Below, in pieces: positions 36,870 to 46,709 of a DNA stretch of 64,000 bases (position 1 is the first letter of the stretch; the number at the start of each line of letters is the position of its first letter). Under the pieces are notes generated by a model. The model worked only from the letters and a program-made list of their open reading frames with translations. It did not search any database and was not told where the DNA came from. The DNA comes from Halochromatium glycolicum (GTDB lineage: Bacteria; Pseudomonadota; Gammaproteobacteria; Chromatiales; Chromatiaceae): NCBI RefSeq assembly GCF_016584085.1, contig NZ_NRSJ01000010.1, positions 50,502-114,501 on the forward strand, in the 5' to 3' direction. Made by a program: the position numbers and the translations under genes.

Positions 36870-37457
36870 TCAGTCTTTACGGGCTGATGCCTCGAGCAGT
36901 CCCCTCAGGTATCGTAACAGACGCCGTGGCGCCTCCGGTCGACCGCGCTCGGTATCCTTGCGCGCCGCACGTACCAGGCTGCGCAGTTGCTGGCGGTCGA
37001 CCGCCGGATAGGCGTCGATGAGCTCGGTCAGCACCTCGTCGCCCCCTTCGATCAGCCGCTGTCGCCAACGCTCTACCTCATGCTGACGCGCGGCCGCGGC
37101 CTGCGCCTGCGACTCGCGCTGCGCCAACAGGGCTTCTAAAGGCTCAGTGTCCTCGCGCGCCAGACAGTTGGCGATGCGCTTGTAGTGACGACGGAGCGCG
37201 CGCTGGTCCTTGATGCGCGCGGTCTCGTCCAGGGCGGCCCAGGTCGTCTCGCCGAACGACAGCGCCTCGAGCTCGGCTCGCGGTAGGCCGGCGAGCTGCT
37301 CGGCCAAGGCCTGCAACGCCTGATGCTCGCGCTTGATCTGGCTGCGGCTCGGTCTATCGTCGGCGACTGGCAGCCTGGATTCATCCTCAGGCTCCGAGGA
37401 GGCGTCTGCAGCGGACTCAAGCCAGTCAGGCTCGGTGGGACCAACGGGCATGGGCAT
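36870..37457 (-). CDS. darP: Ribosome-associated protein DarP (DUF615/YjgA)
   Basis: Associates with late 50S precursors and promotes ribosome maturation. The 195-residue product has an acidic N-terminal tail and then the DUF615 helical domain: PSRSQIKREHQALQ near residue 35, LRRHYKRIANCLARED near residue 88, and RQQLRSLVRAARKD near residue 155. Size and motifs match E. coli YjgA (183 residues). The start could be M1 or M3 (MPMPVGP). Confidence 0.92.
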   Translation of the reverse strand: MPMPVGPTEPDWLESAADASSEPEDESRLPVADDRPSRSQIKREHQALQALAEQLAGLPRAELEALSFGETTWAALDETARIKDQRALRRHYKRIANCLAREDTEPLEALLAQRESQAQAAAARQHEVERWRQRLIEGGDEVLTELIDAYPAVDRQQLRSLVRAARKDTERGRPEAPRRLLRYLRGLLEASARKD

Positions 37458-37493
37458 CGATTCTCTCCGTTCTCTTCTCGGTTCTCTTCAGGT

Positions 37494-37555
37494 GCAGTCA
37501 TCCCAGTCAACCCAATCTGTTGTCTGCTCTGCGCAGCGGCCAACCGCGGTTTCGA
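37494..37555 (-). repeat. Dispersed ~60-bp intergenic repeat, copy 2
   Basis: Minus-strand sequence with core GTTGGCCGCTGCGCAGAGCAG and GGGTTGACTGGG, matching 16007-16067. Its left portion CTCGAAACCGCGGTTGG also resembles the 19-bp inverted repeats near 31.2 kb. It fills the gap between the hybrid kinase and darP. Confidence 0.65.
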
Positions 37556-37557
37556 GT

Positions 37558-40500
37558 TCATGCGGCAGGCTCGCCCGGTCCGAGCCGCGCGAGCAGCTCG
37601 GAAAGCTGAATGCGACCACCGTCGAAATCGAACCGCCGTACCCGTTCGCCAACGGCATCGAGCAGAGGACGCAGTTCGGCGTCGACCGTGCATTGCACCA
37701 ACTGCTCGACCTCAACGCGGGCACGTAGATTACGCCCTGCCAATAGCCCATCCAAACGCAAAAGCTCCGCTCTCAGGGCGGCTCGGCCCATCGGCTCTGC
37801 GGTTTCCGGGATCGCGCCTTGGCCCTCTGGACGATCCTCGAGGCCGCAGTCGATGTCCAAGGACGCGATCGATTCGAGCGCACGTCTCATCGCCGACTCC
37901 AGCGCCGCGCATGCCGCCTCCCCTTCAACATCAACCCTGTCAACATCAACACAGTGCTCGAGTTGCCGCGCGGCGATGCCCACCTGCGGGATGCCGAGCG
38001 TCAAGGCGACCCCGGCCAAGGTATGCGCCGCTTCGGTCGCCGCTGTCCGCTCGCCGGCCTCCAGGGAGGCCCGGATCATCGCCGGGTGCTCACCGAAATG
38101 CTCGGCGAAGCGCCGCAGCCGCCGACGGTGGGCGCCCGTCTCTCCGTCATCGGGCCGACTCAGCCCCGGTGCCAGCTCGGTACCGGTTGACCCCGGGGCG
38201 GTGCGTGTTTCAAGGTCAGCCGTGACGGGCGCTTCCAGCGACCGAGTCTGAGAGACAGCGTCCGGGGCCTGCTCGGACGCCTCGAGCCCTTCCGAGCGCC
38301 GCGCCGCAGGCCGCCAGAGGCGCTGCAACGCCCGTAAGAGCTGCCGATGGTCGACGGGCTTGGCGAGATGTCCGTGAAAGCCCGCCTCAAGGCAACGCTT
38401 GCGCTCACTGGCGCCCGCATGGGCGGTCACCGCGATGATCGGCAGCTGAGCATAGCCTGGAATCGAACGGATACGCTCGGCGGTTTCATAGCCGTCCATC
38501 TGCGGCATCTGGAGATCCATCAAGACCACATCGACCGCCTCGCGTGCACGCAATCTCGCAAGCGCCTCGATCCCCGATGAGACGATCAGCGGTTGTGCCC
38601 CGCCGCGTTGCAGCAGCGCCGCGATCACCTCCTGGTTGAGCGGCTGGTCCTCGACCACGAGTACCCGCATACCCTGCAACGGGCGCTCGGAGGCCAGGCG
38701 CTCGTCACCGACGCGCTCAACAGGCCCCTGTCCATTGCCTGCCTGCGGCGAAGCCATCGGCAACGACAGCGAGAACGAGAAGCGGCTGCCCACGCCGAGC
38801 TGGCTCTCGAGCGCGATCTCGCCACCCATCTGCTGCACGAGGCGCTGCGAGATCGAGAGCCCGAGACCCGTGCCGCCGAACCGCCGGGTGATCGACGCAT
38901 CGGCCTGGGTGAACGGCCGAAACAGACCCTTGCGCTGCTCCTCGGCGATACCGATACCGGTATCGCGCACAGTCATCTCGAGCCGCACCCTACTCTCTTC
39001 GGCGCCCTCTTCGGCGCCCTCTTCGCCAGGCTCACAGGCGACCTCGAGGCAGACCTCGCCCGACGGCGTGAACTTGACCGCATTGTGCAGCAGATTGACC
39101 AGCACCTGACGCAGCCTGGCCTGATCGCCGACGACCCAGCAACCCTCGACACCCCGTTGCTCGGTCCGCAGCTCGAGGCCCTTTTCGCGCGCGGCCAACG
39201 CGATCAGGTCGCGCGCCTCGGTCACCAGCTCGCCGACATCGAACGGCGCGGCCTCAAGCTCGAGTCTCCCGACGTCGATCTTGGAGAAGTCGAGCAGGTC
39301 GCGGATCAGGTGCATCAGTGCGCGCGCGGCGCGCTCGGCCTTGTCGACATAATCACGCTGCACCGCTTCGAGCCGGCTCTCGCTGAGCAGATGCAGGAAA
39401 CCGACGATCGCATTCATTGGCGTCCGGATCTCATGGCTCATATTGGCCAGGAACTCGGATTTCGCCCGGTTCGCCGCATCCGCCTTGCGCTCAGCGATCC
39501 GCAGCACCTCTTTTTGCTCGCGCAACTGTGTGTTCGACTCGGTCAGCTCCTGCGTTCTGTCCTCGACGCGATCCTCGAGTTCGGCCTTTGCGGCATTGAG
39601 CTCATCGTTCGCCTCCTCGAGCGCCTGCGCGTAGGAGGTCTGCATCGCGCGCCGTTGTTCCTCGAGCAGATAGAAGCGGTCGGAGATCGTAAAGGCCAGG
39701 ATCACGGCCTGCCAAACTGAGCCGAACTGGGTCACCCAGGTCGTGAAGAAGTTGGTCGGCAGCACCCCGAAGACCGTTAGTGCATAGATGAACATGCTGC
39801 CGAGGAAGACCGTCCAGGCCAGCGAGTAATAGCGCGCCGGACGGTAGCCCTGCAGACTGATCTTGAACCCTGCCGCAATGAAGAGCACGACGGTGAAGAC
39901 CAGCGCGACCGCGAACGGCAATGCCAGGTCATAAGGACCGAACAACGCCAGCGGGATGCCGGCGAGCGCGGGCCAACGCAGCATACCGAGCACCCGATGG
40001 ATCTGCGGTGCCTTGGTCGCGGTATCCAGGATCGAGCGGCTGAAGCGTACCCCGAGCAGATAGGCGACACAGAGGAAGATCGGTAGGCTGACATTGGCCC
40101 ACCAGGGATGATTGGGCCAGAAGAATTGGAACGAGAGCCCGTTGAGCGCCAGTTGGAAGGCGATATAGCCGAGGATGAACGCCGCATAGTTGGCGGCATT
40201 GACGTCCTGGAGCCGCCAGGCATGATAGAGGTTGTAGATCACCAGCATCAGCAGCGCTCCGTAGTAGAGCGCAAGCATTCCGGTCTCGATGCTCAGGTGT
40301 TCGAAGGCCGCGTTCTGGGAGAGCAGGTCCAACGGCAGGTTGAGCGAGCCGACCGTCTCGACGCGCAGATAGACCGTCACCGGCTGTGAGGGCTGTAATT
40401 GGACCGGGAACAGGAAGGTCCGAGCCGCTACTGGACGCGCGGAGAAGGGCTCGCGATCCCCGGTATGGTATGCAGTCACACCGGACGACGAGACGATGTA

Positions 40501-40872
40501 GAGGCTCACCCAATCCAGTAGCGGATAGGCGAGGTCGAGGTAGTAGGTCGCAGGATGCTCGAGCCGGTTGTCGATCCGCAGCCGCGCCCAGACCACGCTG
40601 CGCTCGAAGCCGAGATTCGGCGTGGTACCGGTCGTCGGCACGAAATCATCACGGTAGGCCGCCGAGCGCACCGCCTCCAGGGTCAGCGAGCCGTCTGGGT
40701 CCGACAGCAGCTCCAGATGACCGATCGTGCTGTAACGCGCTTGATCGCTGACAACGCGCAGCGCCTCACCCTTGGGCCGATCCCCATCAGCCGCCGACAC
40801 CGGGGACACCGGAGCAAGCAGGATCAGCACCAGCAGTGCCAGCGATGCGAGGGCGCCCCAGAGTCGGTTCAT
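37558..40872 (-). CDS. Hybrid sensor kinase: 7TMR-DISM, HisKA, HATPase, REC, HPt
   Basis: Membrane phosphorelay kinase of 1104 residues from MNRLWGALAS. A signal sequence (to about residue 27) is followed by a periplasmic DISMED2 sensor (~45-185, with VVWARLRIDN), a seven-helix 7TMR-DISM block (~195-400) and a coiled coil (~425-475). HisKA carries the phospho-His in ANMSHEIRTPMN (~480), and a complete HATPase follows (DTGIGI, GTGLGLSIS). The receiver has the phospho-Asp in LMDLQMPQMDG (~784), and the C-terminal HPt domain its His in AAHTLAGVALTLG (~947). DISMED2 often binds carbohydrate-like ligands. It lies 25 bp after a response regulator gene, likely its partner. Confidence 0.92.
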   Translation of the reverse strand: MNRLWGALASLALLVLILLAPVSPVSAADGDRPKGEALRVVSDQARYSTIGHLELLSDPDGSLTLEAVRSAAYRDDFVPTTGTTPNLGFERSVVWARLRIDNRLEHPATYYLDLAYPLLDWVSLYIVSSSGVTAYHTGDREPFSARPVAARTFLFPVQLQPSQPVTVYLRVETVGSLNLPLDLLSQNAAFEHLSIETGMLALYYGALLMLVIYNLYHAWRLQDVNAANYAAFILGYIAFQLALNGLSFQFFWPNHPWWANVSLPIFLCVAYLLGVRFSRSILDTATKAPQIHRVLGMLRWPALAGIPLALFGPYDLALPFAVALVFTVVLFIAAGFKISLQGYRPARYYSLAWTVFLGSMFIYALTVFGVLPTNFFTTWVTQFGSVWQAVILAFTISDRFYLLEEQRRAMQTSYAQALEEANDELNAAKAELEDRVEDRTQELTESNTQLREQKEVLRIAERKADAANRAKSEFLANMSHEIRTPMNAIVGFLHLLSESRLEAVQRDYVDKAERAARALMHLIRDLLDFSKIDVGRLELEAAPFDVGELVTEARDLIALAAREKGLELRTEQRGVEGCWVVGDQARLRQVLVNLLHNAVKFTPSGEVCLEVACEPGEEGAEEGAEESRVRLEMTVRDTGIGIAEEQRKGLFRPFTQADASITRRFGGTGLGLSISQRLVQQMGGEIALESQLGVGSRFSFSLSLPMASPQAGNGQGPVERVGDERLASERPLQGMRVLVVEDQPLNQEVIAALLQRGGAQPLIVSSGIEALARLRAREAVDVVLMDLQMPQMDGYETAERIRSIPGYAQLPIIAVTAHAGASERKRCLEAGFHGHLAKPVDHRQLLRALQRLWRPAARRSEGLEASEQAPDAVSQTRSLEAPVTADLETRTAPGSTGTELAPGLSRPDDGETGAHRRRLRRFAEHFGEHPAMIRASLEAGERTAATEAAHTLAGVALTLGIPQVGIAARQLEHCVDVDRVDVEGEAACAALESAMRRALESIASLDIDCGLEDRPEGQGAIPETAEPMGRAALRAELLRLDGLLAGRNLRARVEVEQLVQCTVDAELRPLLDAVGERVRRFDFDGGRIQLSELLARLGPGEPAA

Positions 40873-40897
40873 CGAGCCGTCCCTCCCGTTTCCGTCC

Positions 40898-41860
40898 CTA
40901 GAACCCCATCGGCTGCATCTCCCAGCGGCGCAGCGACAGCTGACCGCAACCACTGCTGGCGGCCTCATCCAACGCCCGGGTTGCCAGTAGCGTCATCTCT
41001 TGCGGGCGCACACGCATGGTCGGATCGATCAGGACGAAATCGGCACTGACCCCGCCCACGCTCGCTGTAAGAGGTCGACGCGCGGCCCCTTCGCCATGCT
41101 GGAGCCCGAGTGCCGCGACCGCATCGATCAACGCCGCGCCGCGCGCCGAGGCGGTGGCGACATCGGCATGCGGCAACAACAGCGCAAATTGCGGCCCGCC
41201 GTAATGCGCGCACAGATCGAGCGGCCCCGATGCCTTGGCAGCAGCAGCGCAGCCGACCTGCTCGACCGACCGCTGCAGCGCCGAGCGCCCCTGTGCTTGG
41301 GCAACCAGATCGAAGGCGTCGATGCCGAGCAACAGCAATGAGAGCGGCGCGCCCTCAAGCTGCGCGCGCGTCGTCTCGCGCTCGAGCACCTGATCGAAGG
41401 TCGCCCGATTGGGCAGGCCGGCAACGGTGTCGAGATTGGCGAGGGCCTTGAGCCGATCGCGGCTCGCCTTGAGCTCCAGATGCGTCTTGACGCGGGCTCG
41501 AACGGTCAGCCGTTTGATCGGTTTGGTGATGTAGTCGACGGCCCCCACCGCGAAGCCCTTGGCCTCGTCCTCGAGGTCGGTCTTCGCGGTCACGAAGATC
41601 ACCGGGATCTCGGCCAGCTCTGGGTCCAGCTTGAGCAGCCGACAGACCTCATACCCGTCGACCTCCGGCATCATGATGTCGAGCAGGATCAGATCGATGC
41701 GCTGGGACGAGGTGAGCTCGATGGCCTCATCGCCGGAGATCGCGAAGAACACCTCGTATTCGGTGCCGAGCGCCGCCGCAAGCACCTCGATGTTCTCTGG
41801 CACATCATCGACGATCAGGATGTTGCGCCGCTGCTCCGGCGCCGGGTCAGTGCTGGCCAT
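40898..41860 (-). CDS. Response regulator with degenerate GGDEF domain
   Basis: A 320-residue REC-GGDEF protein. The receiver (residues ~12-125) has ILIVDD, the phospho-Asp in LLDIMMPEVDG (Asp57) and the conserved Thr/Lys (FVTAK, TKPI). The second domain begins ANLDTVAGLPNRATF as GGDEF domains do, but the signature is GGPQF instead of GG(D/E)EF, so cyclase activity is unlikely. It could act as a GTP- or c-di-GMP-binding or protein-interaction output. It is upstream of, and probably co-transcribed with, the hybrid kinase whose HPt could phosphorylate it. Confidence 0.88.
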   Translation of the reverse strand: MASTDPAPEQRRNILIVDDVPENIEVLAAALGTEYEVFFAISGDEAIELTSSQRIDLILLDIMMPEVDGYEVCRLLKLDPELAEIPVIFVTAKTDLEDEAKGFAVGAVDYITKPIKRLTVRARVKTHLELKASRDRLKALANLDTVAGLPNRATFDQVLERETTRAQLEGAPLSLLLLGIDAFDLVAQAQGRSALQRSVEQVGCAAAAKASGPLDLCAHYGGPQFALLLPHADVATASARGAALIDAVAALGLQHGEGAARRPLTASVGGVSADFVLIDPTMRVRPQEMTLLATRALDEAASSGCGQLSLRRWEMQPMGF

Positions 41861-41996
41861 CGCCGCTCTCCTGAGGATGCACTCCCGCCATCGCGCTTCG
41901 GGATCAGGCCTACTGGATCGGGTCTATCGGGTCGGGTCTCTCGGGTCGGGTCAGCGACCGAAACGAGGCGCTTCGATGCAGCAACGGCTGAGCCCG

Positions 41997-42440
41997 TTAC
42001 GGAAACTGCTCGAGCTGCTCCATAGCCTGCTCGTAACGGGCGCGCAGCTCGTTCCGCAGCTTGGCCTCCTTGGCGCCCGCACAGCCGCCCATGGCACGCA
42101 GCCGCGCGAGAAAGTCACGCGTCATGCGCTCTTGGACATCACGATAATACCCTTCCGGGAAAAGATCATCCTGAGCGTCGATCACCGTCATCCGGAACCC
42201 GCTCGCCAAGGCCTTATTGAGGTTCTCGGTACGGCGCCCAGACCGATCCTGTCGGCAACGGCTGTTGTAGAGGTCAAGCTCGAATGCCGCTTCGACCGCA
42301 TCGACGATCAGCGCCTCGGTCTGCTCATCGAGCAGCGGTGCAGCACTGGATAAGATGGGGATCGCCCAAAGGGCCGATAGCAGCCCCCACGCCGCCAAGG
42401 CACGCGCGGAGCGCACCCCATGACATCGTTTTGAACGCAT
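41997..42440 (-). CDS. Secreted hypothetical protein
   Basis: A 147-residue protein with an N-terminal signal-like segment (RALAAWGLLSALWAIPILSSAA, cleavage probably after SAA). A helical, charged mature region with two cysteines (SRCRQD, GGCAGA) may form a disulfide. Start at MRSKRCHG (42440); an upstream in-frame Met at 42479 overlaps the SDR gene. It follows the SDR gene by 7 bp and so is probably co-transcribed. No family recognised. Confidence 0.6.
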   Translation of the reverse strand: MRSKRCHGVRSARALAAWGLLSALWAIPILSSAAPLLDEQTEALIVDAVEAAFELDLYNSRCRQDRSGRRTENLNKALASGFRMTVIDAQDDLFPEGYYRDVQERMTRDFLARLRAMGGCAGAKEAKLRNELRARYEQAMEQLEQFP

Positions 42441-42447
42441 GCTGCTC

Positions 42448-43158
42448 TCAGCTCCGGCCATAGACTGGCACGGCGGCACCGGTCACGCAGCGCGCTGCAT
42501 CGGAGGCCAAGAAGAGCATCACGTCGGCCAGCGCTGCCGGCGGCACCCACTTGCTGTGGTCTTGGTCGGGCATCGCGGCACGATTCTCAGGTGTATCGAC
42601 GGTTCCTGGGAGGATACAATTCACCCGAATCCCCTGTTCCTTGTGCTCCTGCGCAAGCGATTCGGTCAGCGCGATCACTCCGGCCTTCGAGGCACAGTAC
42701 GGCCCCATGCGGCCTTTCGCATTGAGGGCGGCCCGAGCCGAGACATTGACGATGGTCCCCGCTCCCTGTGTCAGCATGACCGGGACCGCCGCCCGGCAGC
42801 AGTGAAAGACGCTGCGAAGATTCAGATCCAGCATCCTGTCCCAGGTGTCGTCATCGGTCTCGTGCAGCGGCGGCCCCATCGCGAACCCACCGGCAACATT
42901 GGCCAGGATATCGATGCGGCCAAAGCGCGCCTTGACCGCGTCTATGACCCGCTCGGCCTCGCCGGCCGACAGCAGATCGACAGGAAAGGTGTCCCAATCG
43001 CCACCTGGCAGGGCCTCGGTGACCTCATCAAGACGCTCCGGACTGATATCCAGCATCGCCACCTTCGCGCCCTGCCCGAGCAAGGCGGTGCAGAGCGCCC
43101 GGCCCAGGTTACCTGCCGCACCGGTGACCACTGCAACCTGATCTTTGAATTGCCCCAT
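42448..43158 (-). CDS. Short-chain dehydrogenase/reductase
   Basis: Classical SDR oxidoreductase of 236 residues. It has the NAD(P)-binding motif TGAAGNLGRAL near residue 13, NVAGG in the NNAG position near residue 88, and the catalytic Ser and YxxxK (YCASK) near residue 153. An Asp follows the second beta strand (MLDIS), favouring NAD(H). The substrate cannot be told from sequence. Confidence 0.88.
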   Translation of the reverse strand: MGQFKDQVAVVTGAAGNLGRALCTALLGQGAKVAMLDISPERLDEVTEALPGGDWDTFPVDLLSAGEAERVIDAVKARFGRIDILANVAGGFAMGPPLHETDDDTWDRMLDLNLRSVFHCCRAAVPVMLTQGAGTIVNVSARAALNAKGRMGPYCASKAGVIALTESLAQEHKEQGIRVNCILPGTVDTPENRAAMPDQDHSKWVPPAALADVMLFLASDAARCVTGAAVPVYGRS

Positions 43159-43551
43159 ATGAAGGCTCCTGACGCCAGCGGTTTGAAATCGGGTTGGGGC
43201 ACAGGGCGGACAGCGCCACTCGACCCCGCTGCCAACAACTTAAAGGCAGCGCGACAGACTGTAAATGTCGCATTGGCAGAACCTTTGGGGCGCTTGCGCC
43301 GTTGACCACCATGCGACCCCCCATTGTTCTCTGTATCATGTGCGGTTGTTGTAACGCAGGGTTCAGACACTTGGCATTGCAGCGTAGACCGATAGCGGAA
43401 GGGCGTAGCGGTCGCGAGCGCTCGAAGCGCCTGCGGCTCAGCGCCGCTATGCCGCACTTCGCAGAGAGCGGGCTGACCGAATCGCCGCCCTCTGGGACGC
43501 GCGTTCCGACGATGCGCACCCTGTTTTAGGCTGCAACCAGGCCGGCATCCA
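43159..43551. other. Divergent intergenic region SDR/lapB
   Basis: About 390 bp that must hold the promoters for the leftward SDR operon and rightward lapB. The most AT-rich part is near 43320-43345. No gene or named operator was recognised. Confidence 0.35.
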
Positions 43552-44763
43552 ATGCAGTGGCTTTTCCTCTTGCTACCGATCGCAGCCGCCTCCGGCTGGC
43601 TGGTCGCGCGGCGCACCGGTGCGAGCCGGCGCGCCTGCGCAAACGCCGGCAATGCCGCCCCGGTCTTCTTTCGAGGGCTGAACTACCTGCTCAACGAACA
43701 GCCCGACAAGGCCATCGACGTCTTCTTGGAGCTTGCCGAGATCGACGGCGAGACGGCCGAGACGCATCTCGCGCTCGGGTCGCTCTTCCGCCGGCGCGGC
43801 GAGGTCGATCGTGCGATCCGTATCCACCAGCATCTGGTCGCACGCGGGACGCTGAGCAACGCGCAGCGCGGCTATGCCCTCTACGAGCTCGGTCGCGACT
43901 ACATGCTGGCCGGCCTGTTCGACCGCGCCGAGAGCCTGTTTCAAGAGCTCGTGGAGCAAGGTCTCCAGGATCGGAATGCGCTGCGCAGCCTGATCGAGAT
44001 CTATCAGGCCGAAAAGGACTGGCATCGCTGTCTGCAGACCGCCGATCAGCTGCAACGTCGGTCCGATCGTCCGATGCAGACCGAGATCGCGCACTATCAT
44101 TGCGAGCTCGCCGAGGAGTGCCTTCGCCACCATCAGCACGATCAGGCGCGTGCGCACCTGCTCGATGCACAGGCGGTGGACCCGAACTGCATTCGTGCAA
44201 CGATGATCCAGGCACAGATGGAGCTCGATGGCGGCGATACCGCCTCGGCCTTGATGCTGTACCGACACCTGGTGCGTCGCGGGCCGGACTATCTGCCGGC
44301 GATGCTGCCGCAGCTCCTCCGATGCTGCGAGTGTCTCGGCCGCGACGCGGTCGCCAAAGAGCTCAAGGACCTCTTCAATACGCACCCCTCGCCGCCGCTG
44401 ATGCTCGAGCTATCGCGGGCCATCGAGCGCGAATCCGGCCCTGAGGCGGTGCGCGAATTCCTTGTCGAGTATCTCGGTGCGCACGCCGATCTGGTCGGCG
44501 CTGAGCGTTTGCTCGAGCTGCGGCTCTCCTCTCAAGCGTTACGAAGCGCCGACGGCGATGCCCAGCTGCTCGAGGTGATTCGGTATCTGGTCGCCAGCCA
44601 ACCGGGGTATCGCTGTGATCAGTGTGGGTTCGAGGCGCGTGCTTTGCATTGGCAGTGCCCAAGCTGCAAGCACTGGGGCAGCGTCAAGGCCGTTGCTCCG
44701 CCGCCGCTTGATCAATCCAGCAACGGGATCGCCTCAGCGGCTTCAGCATGCATCACCCACTGA
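43552..44763 (+). CDS. lapB: Lipopolysaccharide assembly protein B
   Basis: Inner-membrane-anchored TPR protein that recruits FtsH to degrade LpxC and coordinates LPS assembly. The 403-residue product starts with a short anchor (MQWLFLLLPIAAASGWLV) followed by tandem TPR motifs (FFRGLNYLLNEQPDKAID, HLALGSLFRRRGEVDRAI, ...). It ends with a rubredoxin-like zinc knuckle, YRCDQCGFEARALHWQCPSCKHWG, matching E. coli YciM/LapB. Its neighbour pyrF is also conserved in E. coli, here separated by a MITE. Confidence 0.94.
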   Translation: MQWLFLLLPIAAASGWLVARRTGASRRACANAGNAAPVFFRGLNYLLNEQPDKAIDVFLELAEIDGETAETHLALGSLFRRRGEVDRAIRIHQHLVARGTLSNAQRGYALYELGRDYMLAGLFDRAESLFQELVEQGLQDRNALRSLIEIYQAEKDWHRCLQTADQLQRRSDRPMQTEIAHYHCELAEECLRHHQHDQARAHLLDAQAVDPNCIRATMIQAQMELDGGDTASALMLYRHLVRRGPDYLPAMLPQLLRCCECLGRDAVAKELKDLFNTHPSPPLMLELSRAIERESGPEAVREFLVEYLGAHADLVGAERLLELRLSSQALRSADGDAQLLEVIRYLVASQPGYRCDQCGFEARALHWQCPSCKHWGSVKAVAPPPLDQSSNGIASAASACITH

Positions 44764-44819
44764 CGATCATGGCGGCCACCCCCCCGGAGAACGAGACGAT
44801 CTCAGCCAGTGTTGCACGA

Positions 44820-44943
44820 TATACCCAAAGCACGTCAGTGCTCGGCACGGCAGAGCGGAGGGTCGAGCGACGGCGTCCCCCGAGCGCCGTGACGCGACCC
44901 GCAGCGGTCGAGGAAAACCGAAAATCGGTTTGCGATGGGTATA
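44820..44943. mobile_element. TA-flanked MITE, copy 2
   Basis: TATACCCA ... TGGGTATA, 124 bp, with the internal AAACCGAAAATCGGTTT hairpin. Highly similar to the outer parts of the 32676-32868 copy, and lacking its central extra segment. It sits between lapB and pyrF, ending 45 bp before the pyrF start, so it may affect expression of pyrF. Confidence 0.85.
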
Positions 44944-44988
44944 ACCTCGCACCTGCCGCCGAGCCCCAACCTTGCTCATAGGCCCACT

Positions 44989-45711
44989 ATGCCGCCCTCA
45001 CCTCAAACCCGAATCATCGTTGCATTGGATGTCGCCTCGGCCGAGGCGGCACTCGCGCTTGCCGACCGGCTCGACCCCGCTCAGTGTCGCGTCAAGGTCG
45101 GCAAGGAGCTGTTCACGCGTGCCGGGCCAGTGGTGGTGGAACAGCTGGTTTCGCGCGGCCTCGATGTCTTCCTCGATCTCAAGTACCACGACATCCCCAA
45201 CACCGTTGCCGGTGCCTGTGCCGCGGCCGCCGACCTCGGGGTCTGGATGCTCAATGTACACGCCGCCGGCGGGCTGGCGATGATGCAAGCAGCGCGTGAG
45301 CGACTCGCGCAGACCGCGGCGCCGCCGCTGCTGATCGCCGTGACCGTGCTCACCAGCCTCGATACGGACGACCTTGCCGCGATCGGCTGCGCTGGCAACC
45401 CGCGCGATCGTGTCCAGACGCTGGCCGAGCTGGCGCTGCAGGCCGGTCTCGATGGTCTGGTCTGCTCGCCGCAGGAGGTGGCCGTTCTGCGCGAGCGATT
45501 CGGCCCGCAGCCGCTCCTGGTCACTCCGGGTGTGCGCCCGGCCGACACGGCCAGCGGTGATCAAAAACGCACCATGACGCCTGCTGAAGCGATCGCTGCC
45601 GGTGCAGACCACCTCGTGATCGGCCGCCCGATTACCGCCGCGCCCGATCCAATGGCGGCGGTCGAGGCGATTCGAGCCGAACTGAGCGCGCTCCCAGCAG
45701 GGAGCGCCTGA
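44989..45711 (+). CDS. pyrF: Orotidine 5'-phosphate decarboxylase
   Basis: Final enzyme of UMP synthesis. From [10 protein letters not shown] the product is 240 residues, a TIM-barrel with IVALDVAS near the start, the catalytic [10 protein letters not shown] motif near residue 63 and the phosphate-binding VTPGVRP near residue 180. The frame to 44935 runs into the MITE and is not the true start. It follows lapB as in E. coli. Confidence 0.95.
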   Translation: MPPSPQTRIIVALDVASAEAALALADRLDPAQCRVKVGKELFTRAGPVVVEQLVSRGLDVFLDLKYHDIPNTVAGACAAAADLGVWMLNVHAAGGLAMMQAARERLAQTAAPPLLIAVTVLTSLDTDDLAAIGCAGNPRDRVQTLAELALQAGLDGLVCSPQEVAVLRERFGPQPLLVTPGVRPADTASGDQKRTMTPAEAIAAGADHLVIGRPITAAPDPMAAVEAIRAELSALPAGSA

Positions 45712-45792
45712 CCACTCCAACCAGGTCCCCCGTTCAGATCACCGGACGGAACCTCATCCGCGCATTCAACCAACACATCCACAGGAGTCCTC

Positions 45793-46665
45793 ATGGCCAA
45801 GATCAACAAGGCTGTCTTCCCCGTCGCCGGCCTCGGCACGCGCTTCCTCCCGGTCACCAAGGCCAGCCCGAAGGAGATGCTGCCCGTCGTCGACAAGCCC
45901 CTGATCCAGTATGCCGCTGAGGAGGCCGAGCAGGCCGGCGCGCAGCAGCTGGTCTTCATCACCGGCCGCCATAAGCGCTCGATCGAGGATCACTTCGACA
46001 AGAATCCGGAGCTCGAGTCCGAGCTGCGCTCGGCCGGCAAGACCAAGCTCCTCGAGATCGTCCAGACGATCCTGCCGGAGCATGTCAACTGCATCTATGT
46101 GCGCCAGCCCGAGGCGCTCGGGCTCGGCCACGCGGTGCTCTGCGCCAAGCCCGTGGTCGGCAACGAGCCATTCGCGATCCTGCTCGCCGACGATCTGATC
46201 GCCAACGACGGCGACGGCGTCTGCCAGCAGATGGCCGATCTGCATGGGCGCACCGGCGCCAGCATCCTCAGTGTCGAGGAGGTCCCCGCGAACGAGACCC
46301 ACAAGTACGGCATCGTCGAGACCGAGACCCAGCCCGACGGCACCCTGCGAGTGACCTCGATCGTCGAGAAACCGAAGCCGGCCGATGCACCGTCCAATCT
46401 GGCCGTCGTCGGCCGCTACCTGCTCACGCCGACGATCTTCGACAAGCTGGAGAACACCCAGGCTGGGGCCGGCGGCGAGATCCAGCTCACCGACGCGATC
46501 GCCGCGCTGCTCGAAGAGGAGACCGTGCTCGCCCACCCGTTCCAGGGCAAGCGCTACGACTGCGGCAGCAAAGAGGGCTATCTGGAGGCGACGGTCGAGC
46601 TCGCCCTCGACCACCCCGAACTCGGCGAGTCCTTCCGCCGTTACCTGAAAACAATGGACTTCTGA
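45793..46665 (+). CDS. galU: UTP-glucose-1-phosphate uridylyltransferase
   Basis: Makes UDP-glucose from UTP and glucose 1-phosphate for LPS, polysaccharide and trehalose synthesis. The 290-residue protein shows the nucleotide-binding [22 protein letters not shown] near residue 10, [18 protein letters not shown], and the FKGKRYDCG-like segment ([15 protein letters not shown]) near the end. It has a clear ribosome-binding site (CAGGAG). It is convergent with the RND operon. Confidence 0.95.
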   Translation: MAKINKAVFPVAGLGTRFLPVTKASPKEMLPVVDKPLIQYAAEEAEQAGAQQLVFITGRHKRSIEDHFDKNPELESELRSAGKTKLLEIVQTILPEHVNCIYVRQPEALGLGHAVLCAKPVVGNEPFAILLADDLIANDGDGVCQQMADLHGRTGASILSVEEVPANETHKYGIVETETQPDGTLRVTSIVEKPKPADAPSNLAVVGRYLLTPTIFDKLENTQAGAGGEIQLTDAIAALLEEETVLAHPFQGKRYDCGSKEGYLEATVELALDHPELGESFRRYLKTMDF

Positions 46666-46680
46666 GACGAGCAGGACGCT

Positions 46681-46709
46681 GCGGGGCCCGACACCAGCGG
46701 ACGCCCCGC
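46681..46709. terminator. Possible terminator between galU and the RND gene
   Basis: GCGGGGC and GCCCCGC arms 15 bp apart, 16 bp after the galU stop, followed by CCAGTCCTTTG. The loop is long and the T-run weak. Confidence 0.35.
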
